Of a stretch of 7,001 nt of DNA, positions 1-5,812 are shown in pieces (within the stretch, counting starts at the first letter, position 1; every line of letters begins with the position of its first letter). The notes under the pieces are model-generated. The model saw only the letters and a list, made by a program, of their open reading frames with translations. It was not told the DNA's origin and ran no database searches. A program made the translations under genes and the position numbers. Origin of the DNA: Fidelibacterota bacterium (GTDB taxonomy: Bacteria; Pseudomonadota; Alphaproteobacteria; Rhodospirillales; Rhodospirillaceae); contig CANJEU010000110.1 in NCBI GenBank assembly GCA_947473445.1, forward strand, positions 1 through 7,001, in the 5' to 3' direction.

Positions 1-224
1 ATACCCTCGAAAACGCCCGACAGGATTTTCACCGTATCGGGCTCCTGGCGTTGGGTCGTGTATCGAGATTGGCCCGGCTTGCGTTTATCGAGCCAGACCT
101 GAATGTCGGCTTCGCTCAGCGCGATACGCGGTGGTACGCCATCGACGACGCATCCGATGGCCGGCCCATGGCTTTCACCGAAAGTGGTGAAGCGGAAGAG
201 CGTGCCAAAGGTGTTCGAAGACAT
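1..224 (-). CDS. aroC: Chorismate synthase, N-terminal part (cut by left edge)
   Basis: Reading the minus strand from ATG at 224 gives 74 codons with no stop before the window edge, so only the N-terminus is present. The protein starts MSSNTFGTLFRFTTFGESHG and contains the chorismate synthase signature GESHGPAIG-x-VVDG-x-PP at about residues 16-32 (His19 in the conserved GESHG), then LDKRKPGQS (45-53) and ILSGVFEG (67-74), all strongly conserved in the family. The enzyme makes chorismate from 5-enolpyruvylshikimate 3-phosphate with reduced FMN, the last step of the shikimate pathway in the cytoplasm. The start codon lies 2 nt after the fabI stop, with no obvious Shine-Dalgarno sequence in the last fabI codons, which suggests cotranscription and perhaps translational coupling. 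The identity is secure. The rest of the gene, including its end, is outside the window. Confidence 0.95.
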   Translation of the reverse strand, partial: MSSNTFGTLFRFTTFGESHGPAIGCVVDGVPPRIALSEADIQVWLDKRKPGQSRYTTQRQEPDTVKILSGVFEG

Positions 225-226
225 GG

Positions 227-1060
227 TTATTTCGCGATATTCGCGCCGTTAAGCAGATCGGAGATTTGCTGCGAGGACTCCGGAGCCATCATGCCGATGA
301 CGTGATAGCCGCAGTCCACATGGTGGACCTCGCCGGTCACGCCGCTCGAAAGGTCGCTTACGAAATAGAGCCCCGACTTGCCCACGTCCTCGATGGTGAC
401 AACGCGGTCCATGGGCGCATTCAGCTCATTCCACTTCAGAATGTAGCGGAAGTCGCCGATGCCCGAAGCCGCCAGAGTCTTGATCGGGCCGGCCGAGATG
501 GCATTCACGCGGATATTCTTGGGGCCCATGTCGACGGCAAGATAACGCACGCTTGCCTCCAATGCGGCCTTCGCCACGCCCATGACGTTGTAATGGGGCA
601 CGACGCGCTCGGCGCCGAGGTATGAAAGCGTCACGAGACTTCCCCCGTTCGTCATCAACGGTTCCGCGCGGCGGCACACGTCTGTGAACGAGAAACACGA
701 GATATCCAGCGAACGCAGGAAATTTGCCCGCGACGTTTCCACGTAGCGGCCCTTTAATTCTTCTTTGTCCGAGAAGGCGATCGCATGCACGACGAAGTCG
801 AGACGGCCCCAGGTCTTGGCGATCTCATCGAAAACTGCCCCGACCGAGACTTCATCTGTGACGTCGCACGAAAGGACGAGGGAGCTGCCCACGCTTTCCG
901 CAAGCGGGCGCACACGCTTCTCAAGAGCTTCACCCTGGTAGGTGAACGCCAAAGTAGCGCCGTGCTTGGCCGCTTGCTGGGCAATACCCCAGGCAATCGA
1001 CCGATCGTTGGCCACACCCATGATGAGGCCGTATTTTCCTTCGAGCAAACCCAGCCCCAT
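227..1060 (-). CDS. fabI: Enoyl-[acyl-carrier-protein] reductase (NADH), FabI type
   Basis: A complete 277-residue protein that reduces enoyl-ACP to acyl-ACP in the final step of each round of type II fatty acid elongation. It is an atypical short-chain dehydrogenase. Visible are the N-terminal dinucleotide-binding segment GVANDRSIAWGIAQ (15-28), CDVTD (65-69) following the first Rossmann half, the LSYLGAE block (145-151) with Tyr147, and the catalytic Tyr157-x6-Lys164 in YNVMGVAK. RVNAISAGPIKTLAASGI (184-201) is the substrate-loop region. Tyr147, Tyr157 and Lys164 correspond to E. coli Tyr146, Tyr156 and Lys163. The residue matching E. coli Gly93, where changes give triclosan resistance, is Ala95 here. 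The length is slightly above E. coli FabI (262), owing mainly to a C-terminal tail. The ATG at 1060 follows GGAAGA at suitable spacing. The gene is followed at once by aroC. Confidence 0.97.
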   Translation of the reverse strand: MGLGLLEGKYGLIMGVANDRSIAWGIAQQAAKHGATLAFTYQGEALEKRVRPLAESVGSSLVLSCDVTDEVSVGAVFDEIAKTWGRLDFVVHAIAFSDKEELKGRYVETSRANFLRSLDISCFSFTDVCRRAEPLMTNGGSLVTLSYLGAERVVPHYNVMGVAKAALEASVRYLAVDMGPKNIRVNAISAGPIKTLAASGIGDFRYILKWNELNAPMDRVVTIEDVGKSGLYFVSDLSSGVTGEVHHVDCGYHVIGMMAPESSQQISDLLNGANIAK

Positions 1061-1106
1061 CTTCGTCTTCCGCCGAAAACCTTTCGGGAACCCAATAACT
1101 TAGGGC

Positions 1107-1134
1107 ATCCTACACTAAACCCGTTTGAGGGCAA
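1107..1134 (-). promoter_or_regulatory. Candidate sigma-70-type promoter of fabI-aroC
   Basis: On the minus strand, TTGCCC (1134-1129) and TAGGAT (1112-1107) are separated by 16 nt and resemble -35 and -10 boxes. Transcription would begin near 1100 and leave a leader of about 40 nt before the fabI ATG at 1060. This lies in the 152-nt divergent gap between fabI and the YihY-family gene, where a fabI promoter is expected. The match is only moderate and rests on position and consensus alone. No separate promoter for the plus-strand gene could be picked out in the same gap. Confidence 0.35.
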
Positions 1135-1212
1135 GGCGCGGGGGATGCCCGCCCTGCGGCGGCCCCTTCACCAGCGCCCATTTACAGTGAACGGGCAAGC
1201 AAGGCCACCCGC

Positions 1213-2499
1213 GTGATCGAAACCCCGGAAAAAATCCAGATTTCGCCAAAACCCTTCAGGCGGCGTCCACCCCTCCGAGTCACCTTGCGATTCTTCTATC
1301 GGCGTATGAGCCAGAACGCGTTGATTGAAACTGCGGCCGCGTTAAGCTTCTCGACCATCTTCGCCCTGATCCCTGCCATCGCGTTACTCCTCGCGGCCGT
1401 GGCCGCTTATCCCGGCCTTAAGGCGCTGCGCGTCGGAATGGAAGAATTCTTGCTGGGCCATCTGATGCCTGACACCGGACTCGGGGTTGGCGCTGCCATC
1501 TCCGGCTTCGTTCGTGCCGCGGGCGAGCTTACCGCGTTTGGCATCATCGGTTTGATCGCCGCGGCGCTCGTTCTGCTGATTTCCATCGAATCTGCGTTCA
1601 ATAAGATTTTTCACGTGTCGCGCTCGCGGCGATTGGCGGTTCGGCTGATCGTATTCTGGACACTGATGACGGTGGGCCCGCTGTTGCTCGGGCTCGGGTT
1701 CTCGCTGTTCGGCGTCTTCACCGCGCTGCCGCTGTTCGGGCCGGCCGATCCGAACAGCCATATCAACCTCGTTCTCGGAGGACTCGCGCCGGCGTTACTT
1801 AGCTGGATGGTGCTGACGTTCCTCTATGCGATCATCCCCAACAGGCGTGTACGTCCCAAGGACGCCATGATCGGCGCGCTGGTGGCCGCTGTTCTGCTGA
1901 CGGTCTTGCGTTACAGCTTTGCCTTCTATGTGCTCTCCATGACGACCTACCAGGCGATCTATGGCGCGCTCGCCGCCGTTCCGGTCTTCCTGGTGTGGAT
2001 TTTCCTTGTGTGGACCATCGTCCTCGCGGGCGCGGTCGTAACTGCGGGCCTGCCGGATTGGCGCCATGAGCGCACCGGGGCGGCGGTCGGTTCCGCGGGC
2101 CGGCTCATGACAGCGCTCTCCATCCTCGAACGTCTTGAGAGCACCGGGCGGGACGGCATCGGCATTGGCACGGCCGCGCTGGCCCGCAGCATCCGCGCGC
2201 CGGATATTATATTCGCCTCCGTACTCGCCGAATTGCAGAACGCGCGCTTTGTTGTCACCACGGACGTGGGCACGTGGATTCTGGCGCGCGACTTGGATCG
2301 AACGCCCCTCGGCGATCTCGTGCACTGTTTCGGGTTTGGCTTGAGTTTCGGGCTCGGCATGGTCGATGCCCCCGAATTTAACAACAGCGACACCGGCCGC
2401 CGCATCGCCGCGGCCTTGCGCCAGGCCGCTGAGTCCGAACAGCGCGCGCTAAGCATTACATTGGGGCGATTGCTTCAGACGCCCCTCGCTGAAACCTAA
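1213..2499 (+). CDS. YihY/virulence factor BrkB family inner-membrane protein
   Basis: A 428-residue integral membrane protein with a basic cytoplasmic N-terminus (about 1-35), then roughly six hydrophobic segments near 41-66, 105-127, 142-173, 184-208, 218-241 and 249-280. The family hallmarks are AAALSFSTIFALIPAIALLL in the first segment and YGALAAVPVFLVWIFLVW just before the last. The family is widespread (E. coli YihY; Bordetella BrkB), but its transport or structural role is not settled, so no reaction is assigned. Residues from about 290 form a soluble C-terminal extension with an ALSILERLES...IGTAALARSIRAP...VLAELQNARFV pattern suggestive of a winged-helix-like fold, seen in longer family members. 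The start is GTG at 1213, 8 nt after AAGG; a later in-frame ATG (residue 32) would shorten the basic tail without touching the membrane core. It is divergent from fabI and convergent with the lipoprotein gene. Confidence 0.88.
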   Translation: MIETPEKIQISPKPFRRRPPLRVTLRFFYRRMSQNALIETAAALSFSTIFALIPAIALLLAAVAAYPGLKALRVGMEEFLLGHLMPDTGLGVGAAISGFVRAAGELTAFGIIGLIAAALVLLISIESAFNKIFHVSRSRRLAVRLIVFWTLMTVGPLLLGLGFSLFGVFTALPLFGPADPNSHINLVLGGLAPALLSWMVLTFLYAIIPNRRVRPKDAMIGALVAAVLLTVLRYSFAFYVLSMTTYQAIYGALAAVPVFLVWIFLVWTIVLAGAVVTAGLPDWRHERTGAAVGSAGRLMTALSILERLESTGRDGIGIGTAALARSIRAPDIIFASVLAELQNARFVVTTDVGTWILARDLDRTPLGDLVHCFGFGLSFGLGMVDAPEFNNSDTGRRIAAALRQAAESEQRALSITLGRLLQTPLAET

Positions 2500-2504
2500 A
2501 TCGA

Positions 2505-2540
2505 ATAAAAAAGGGCGGCCCTCACAGGCCGCCCTTCTTC
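2505..2540 (-). terminator. Rho-independent terminator between convergent genes
   Basis: A perfect 10-bp inverted repeat, AAGGGCGGCC (2511-2520) and GGCCGCCCTT (2527-2536), encloses the 6-nt loop CTCACA. On the minus strand the stem runs into six T residues (2512-2507), a good intrinsic terminator 24 nt beyond the stop of the lipoprotein gene. On the plus strand it lies 11 nt after the stop of the YihY-family gene, but the following bases CTTCATAAAA are a poor U tract. It may act in both directions, less well on the plus side. Confidence 0.85.
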
Positions 2541-2559
2541 ATAAAAACGACTTCGCGTC

Positions 2560-3039
2560 TTACGAAACGATCTTCCAGCTGCCATCGGGCTGCTGGCACG
2601 CGCGGCCGAAGCCGCGTTCGCGTTCACCGCCGACGATGATCTCCGACTGGAACTCGCGGCAGTATTCGCCGCGCTGGCTACGGCCGTCGCGCACGGGCGT
2701 AACGGTGCCGCGATTTCCGGTGTCGGGATTGTTCCAGACGATGGTTTCGCCGATCGGAGAACCATAGGCCCGGTTCTCCGCTTCGCGCATGCGCATGCGG
2801 TCCACTTCATCCATACGCTTGCCGACCGAGCTGCCGATCGCCGCGCCGGCCAGCGTGCCGAGCGCGGTCATGGCCAGGCGCCCATCGCCGCTGCCGAACT
2901 GCGAGCCGAGCAAGCCACCAAGGCCCGCGCCGATCAGAGTTGAGCCGGTCTGGTTATTGCCTTCGGCGCAGGCGCCCAAGGACAAGCTGGCGGCAACCGC
3001 CATAATAACAGCGAGTTTCGACGACTTGGATTTCAGCAT
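2560..3039 (-). CDS. Glycine-zipper outer-membrane lipoprotein, 17 kDa surface-antigen-like
   Basis: A 159-residue secreted lipoprotein. The signal peptide has a lysine-rich start (LKSKSSK), a hydrophobic core and the lipobox LSLGAC, with the lipidated cysteine at residue 24. Residues about 33-75 are a Gly/Ala-rich double zipper (GAGLGGLLGSQFGSG ... LGTLAGAAIGSSVGKRMDEVD), as in glycine-zipper 2TM proteins. The C-terminus, with GETIVWNNPDTGNRGTVTP, then YCREFQSEI and the ending ACQQPDGSWKIVS, matches the RT0821/Lpp0805 and rickettsial 17 kDa antigen type. It is probably anchored in the outer membrane; its exact role is unknown. I chose ATG at 3039 because AAGGTG (3051-3046) sits 6 nt before it. 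A GTG at 3048 would add three residues but overlaps that Shine-Dalgarno sequence. A strong terminator follows, and the gene is divergent from pdxH. Confidence 0.88.
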   Translation of the reverse strand: MLKSKSSKLAVIMAVAASLSLGACAEGNNQTGSTLIGAGLGGLLGSQFGSGDGRLAMTALGTLAGAAIGSSVGKRMDEVDRMRMREAENRAYGSPIGETIVWNNPDTGNRGTVTPVRDGRSQRGEYCREFQSEIIVGGERERGFGRACQQPDGSWKIVS

Positions 3040-3299
3040 GGCGTTCACCTTGGTTGAGCAATGACGGTCCGGCGATAGGGGCCGGAGTTTCCCTTAAACG
3101 ATTGAGTCTGTGATTTGGTTCGCGTTAACAGCCCTAAGGTTGCGATAAAGCCCGATAATGGTGGCAGAAATAAGTAGCTTCCATGGCGGCGGCAAGGGGG
3201 GCGTGTATGCGCCAAAACGTCGAAAAATCCCAAGATTGACAAGGGCCTGCCTGGGGCCGAGCTTAAGCATTCCCGCCACAGCTTTCGTGAGTTGCCGCC

Positions 3300-3896
3300 T
3301 TGTCCACGCTGATCCCCGCCGTCCAGGACCCTTTCGACCTGTTTCGCCTTTGGCTTGAAGAAGCCGGCGTCCGGGAGATCGACGTGCCTAACGCCATGAG
3401 TCTTGCCACTGCCACCGCGCAAGGCCGCCCCTCCGTCCGCATGGTGCTGCTCAAGGACGTCAGCGAAGGGGGGTTCGTTTTTTATACGAACGCGGAAAGT
3501 CGCAAGGGCCGCGAGATCGCCGGCAATCCGTACGGCGCTCTGTGTTTCCATTGGAAGACCACCGGCCGCCAGGTCCGCGCTGAAGGCCCGTTTAGCGAGG
3601 TCACGCCGGCCGAGGCTGACGCCTATCATGCCACCCGACCGCGTCAGAGCCAGATCGCCGCATGGGCTTCGGCCCAATCGCGCGAGATCGTGGATCGCGC
3701 GGTCTTGGAGTCCAAAGTCATTGAAATGGAAAAACGCTTCGAAGGTGGCGCCGTTCCGCGACCGCCCTATTGGACGGGGTTCCGGCTGAAACCCGAAAGC
3801 ATCGAGTTCTGGAACAACGTTGCCAATCGTTTGCACGATCGCGTCGTCTACGAACGCGACGGCGCAACCTGGCGCACACATCGCCTCAATCCGTGA
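3300..3896 (+). CDS. pdxH: Pyridoxamine/pyridoxine 5'-phosphate oxidase
   Basis: A 198-residue FMN enzyme that oxidises pyridoxine 5'-phosphate or pyridoxamine 5'-phosphate to pyridoxal 5'-phosphate, the last step of vitamin B6 cofactor synthesis and salvage, in the cytoplasm. Family blocks seen in order are DPFDLFRLWLEEA (10-22), NAMSLATA (31-38), RMVLLKD (47-53), FYTNAESRKG (61-70) in the FMN-binding core, GRQVRAEG (89-96), YHATRPRQSQIAAWAS (109-124), and the C-terminal substrate/FMN region EFWNNVANRLHDR (169-181), ending RLNP. The RLH triad (177-179) matches the active-site Arg and His of E. coli PdxH. The usual FWQG is FWNN here, a mild variant. The start must be TTG at 3300: an in-frame TGA lies at 3288-3290, and the next ATG (residue 33) would remove conserved sequence. 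The ribosome-binding site is weak. The CDF gene follows after 78 nt on the same strand. Confidence 0.96.
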   Translation: MSTLIPAVQDPFDLFRLWLEEAGVREIDVPNAMSLATATAQGRPSVRMVLLKDVSEGGFVFYTNAESRKGREIAGNPYGALCFHWKTTGRQVRAEGPFSEVTPAEADAYHATRPRQSQIAAWASAQSREIVDRAVLESKVIEMEKRFEGGAVPRPPYWTGFRLKPESIEFWNNVANRLHDRVVYERDGATWRTHRLNP

Positions 3897-3974
3897 TCGC
3901 CGCGATCAGGCCCATACACGTACCGTCATCTTGGGCCAAGCTCCAGGGCAACCAAAAAACGAGAAACGACCTTC

Positions 3975-4880
3975 GTGTCTGAAACAAAGTCTGCCGCCAC
4001 TCTCATGCGCCTTGCCACCACGGCAGCGGTCGCCTGCGCGCTGCTGCTCATTGCCGTGAAGACCTATGCGTATTCTCACACCGGCTCGGTCGCGCTCCTC
4101 TCAAGCCTTGCCGATTCCGCGCTCGATCTCTTCGCCTCGGTTCTCAATCTCATCGCGGTTCGCGTCGCTCTGACGCCCGCCGATGACCTGCATCGTTTTG
4201 GGCATGGCAAGGCCGAGCCGCTCTCGGGGCTGGGCCAGGCCGCCTTCGTCGCCGGCTCGGCCGTGCTCATTATCGTTCAGGCGATTTCACGGCTGCACGA
4301 TTCGGCGCCGGTCACCGATGCTGCGCTGGGGATTGGCGTGACTGCTTTCTCCATCGTGGTAACCCTTGGTCTCGTCCTCTTTCAGCGCTACGTCGTCATG
4401 CGCACCTCCTCGCTCGCCGTCAGCGCGGACTCACTGCACTACACCGGTGATCTTCTTCTGAACGCAGCCGTCATCGGTGCGCTGGTGCTCGCGCCCATGC
4501 CCGGCTTTTCCTGGGCCGATCCGGTCTTCGGAATCGCGATTAGCGTTTTTATTCTCATCAACGCCGTGCGCATCGCCGTGCAGTCCGTCAACGCGCTGAT
4601 GGACAGCGAATTGCCGGCCGATGACCGCGCGCGAATTGTTGCCACGGCCGAGACGCATCCGAAAGTGCGGCGGGTACATGAGCTCCGCACGCGCAGCTCA
4701 GGGCTTCAGAAGTTCATTCAGATGCACATCGTCATGGACCCGGACATCACGCTCCTCGAGGCGCATCGGATTTGCGATGATGTGGAAAAAGCGGTCGAGG
4801 CCGAGTTCCCCGGCGCTGATATTCTCATCCACGAAGACCCGGACGGGATAAGCGAATACCACCCGAGGGTTGGCGGATAA
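3975..4880 (+). CDS. Cation diffusion facilitator (CDF) metal exporter, FieF type
   Basis: A 301-residue inner-membrane antiporter predicted to export divalent cations (Zn2+, Fe2+ and relatives) in exchange for protons. Six hydrophobic segments lie near 13-33, 38-62, 84-105, 116-138, 150-172 and 180-202, followed by a cytoplasmic domain (about 208-301). The transport site is complete: Asp47 and Asp51 in LADSALDLFAS (segment 2) and His155 and Asp159 in SLHYTGDLLLN (segment 5), the DD/HD arrangement of E. coli FieF. FGHGKAEPL (75-83) is the conserved loop. The C-terminal domain keeps VHELRTRSSG with His235, MHI with His251, and HEDP with His286 and Asp288, which match FieF cytoplasmic metal ligands. 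The start is GTG at 3975 with a weak Shine-Dalgarno sequence. Substrate specificity cannot be read from the sequence, so no symbol is given. It may be cotranscribed with pdxH. Confidence 0.93.
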   Translation: MSETKSAATLMRLATTAAVACALLLIAVKTYAYSHTGSVALLSSLADSALDLFASVLNLIAVRVALTPADDLHRFGHGKAEPLSGLGQAAFVAGSAVLIIVQAISRLHDSAPVTDAALGIGVTAFSIVVTLGLVLFQRYVVMRTSSLAVSADSLHYTGDLLLNAAVIGALVLAPMPGFSWADPVFGIAISVFILINAVRIAVQSVNALMDSELPADDRARIVATAETHPKVRRVHELRTRSSGLQKFIQMHIVMDPDITLLEAHRICDDVEKAVEAEFPGADILIHEDPDGISEYHPRVGG

Positions 4881-5242
4881 TCGCCTGTTGATATCCGTCG
4901 CGCGCGTTGCGCCTTATAGGGGCGACGCACGAATCGTGCGTCGCCCCGCGCAAGCTTCACGCCGCTTCCCGGCGGTCCCGTTGTCTTATGTGCTGCCTCG
5001 GCTTCGTCGAACGGCTCGACGACAAGGATAAGATGTTCAAACTGATCGCGTAGACATCCGCGCCATGCATCGACATCGGTTTTGGCGCGCCGGGCGCAAG
5101 AAACGCTGCCCTTAGACGCAATACGGGCGCGCGCCGCTAAGTATTGAGAGGGCAGTTTTCTCTCGCGTTGCGCCTGCGTTCGATGCTTTCATGGACACCG
5201 TACAAACGATCCGTATGCGAACGTCGCAGATGGGGCTAGGGG
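4881..5242. other. Intergenic stretch with no confident gene
   Basis: These 362 nt between the CDF gene and the PAS gene hold a 29-nt palindrome (4919-4947) and no RNA gene or insertion sequence that I recognise. The one coding hint is a 21-codon plus-strand frame from ATG at 4988 to TAG at 5053, ending FVERLDDKDKMFKLIA. Of its codons, 18 of 21 end in G or C, as in the neighbouring real genes. It has no convincing ribosome-binding site and could be a tiny gene, the remnant of a longer one, or chance. The promoter of the PAS gene probably lies in the right half, but no clear -35/-10 pair stands out. Confidence 0.5.
4919..4947. repeat. 29-nt near-perfect palindrome (REP-like or terminator hairpin)
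   Basis: The arms GGGGCGACGCACGA (4919-4932) and TCGTGCGTCGCCCC (4934-4947) are exact reverse complements around one central A. As RNA this folds into a very stable GC-rich hairpin 38 nt after the CDF stop codon. It lacks a U tract on either strand, so it is not a typical intrinsic terminator. Its size and position resemble dispersed extragenic palindromic repeats, but only one copy is present in the window. It could also protect or end the pdxH-CDF transcript. Confidence 0.7.
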
Positions 5243-5812
5243 ATGTATCCGTTCAAAACGGACATTAATCGTGTCTTCTTCGCACACTGGAATTCCTTTC
5301 GCGTGGGGGCTTCCCTGCCACGCCTGAAGGATTTTCTCTCGCGCCCCGAGCCGCGTGTGCAGTCCAATGTCGTCATCAAGGACATCGCGCCCAACCGAAA
5401 AGTCCACGTCCGCCTTCATGGCACCCGCCTTGTTGAACTCGCGGGCGCCGATCTTACGGGGCAGGATCTCATCGAATATTCCGACACACCCCAGATGGCT
5501 GACGATCTCTGGACATTTCAGCGCGCCGTCGTCGATCACCCCACCGGCTTTGCCGCCCTCAAACATACGGTGACGTCATCGGGCCGCAAGCTGGCGTTCG
5601 AAGAACTCTCCCTTCCTGCCATTCCGTTTCCGGGCGGCCTGCCCTGCGTCATCGGCTGCTTCGCGTTGCTTGAGGAGGCCGCCGACAACGATATCGTCTC
5701 CCACGTGCTCACATATTCAGATGCCGTCTGGCTCGATATCGGCTGGGGCATTCCGGGGCGCGAGCCGCCTAGAACAGCGCGAGCTGATCTCCGGCGCGCG
5801 GCGGGGGGCTAA
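5243..5812 (+). CDS. Small PAS-domain protein (PAS_5 type)
   Basis: A 189-residue soluble protein with no signal peptide, membrane segment or output domain. The layout fits the PAS_5 family common in Alphaproteobacteria: an opening helix with HWNSFR-x-GASLPRLKDF (15-31), a strand pair with NVVIKDIA...KVHVRLHGTRLVELAGADLTGQDLIEY (42-79), a central helical part, and a second strand group KLAFEELSLPAIPFPGG (116-132) and VIGCFALLEE (136-145). HGTRL and GxDLTGxDL are the most recognisable pieces. PAS domains sense ligands or mediate protein contacts; the ligand and partner are unknown. ATG at 5243 follows directly on AGGGG, an unusually close Shine-Dalgarno spacing, and TGGGG lies further upstream. 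The last 14 or so codons are Arg/Ala/Gly-rich and overlap the end of the opposite radical SAM gene, so the natural C-terminus could be an extension created by stop-codon loss. It stands alone between genes of other function. Confidence 0.82.
   Translation: MYPFKTDINRVFFAHWNSFRVGASLPRLKDFLSRPEPRVQSNVVIKDIAPNRKVHVRLHGTRLVELAGADLTGQDLIEYSDTPQMADDLWTFQRAVVDHPTGFAALKHTVTSSGRKLAFEELSLPAIPFPGGLPCVIGCFALLEEAADNDIVSHVLTYSDAVWLDIGWGIPGREPPRTARADLRRAAGG

Noticed and set aside
3066..3085. Small inverted repeat TCCGGC / GCCGGA in the leader of the lipoprotein gene
   Set aside because: A 6-bp stem in GC-rich DNA is expected by chance, and no riboswitch or regulatory element could be recognised around it.
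3123..3140. GTTAACAGCCCTAAGG as a possible CtrA site (TTAA-N7-TTAA)
   Set aside because: The second half-site does not match at the required spacing.
3236..3241. A perfect TTGACA upstream of pdxH
   Set aside because: No acceptable -10 box lies 16-18 nt downstream; the nearest AT-rich hexamer is at about 21 nt. It may be part of a promoter but cannot be supported.
3045..3881. A 278-codon minus-strand open frame across pdxH
   Set aside because: It is antisense to the secure pdxH coding region, its predicted protein resembles nothing I recognise, and it is an antisense shadow of the codon bias.
3894..3908. Hairpin TGATCG-CCG-CGATCA overlapping the pdxH stop codon
   Set aside because: The stem is only 6 bp, with no U tract following, and the CDF gene continues on the same strand. 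There is not enough to call it a terminator.
5008..5027. Inverted repeat TCGTCGA / TCGACGA
   Set aside because: A 7-bp stem made of simple TCG/CGA repeats, inside the short GC3-biased frame; readily explained by composition.
4718..5188. A long stop-free minus-strand frame running from the gap into the 3' end of the CDF gene
   Set aside because: It has no ATG start in the gap, has weak third-position GC bias, and half of it is antisense to the secure CDF coding sequence. It is most likely a by-product of GC-rich DNA.
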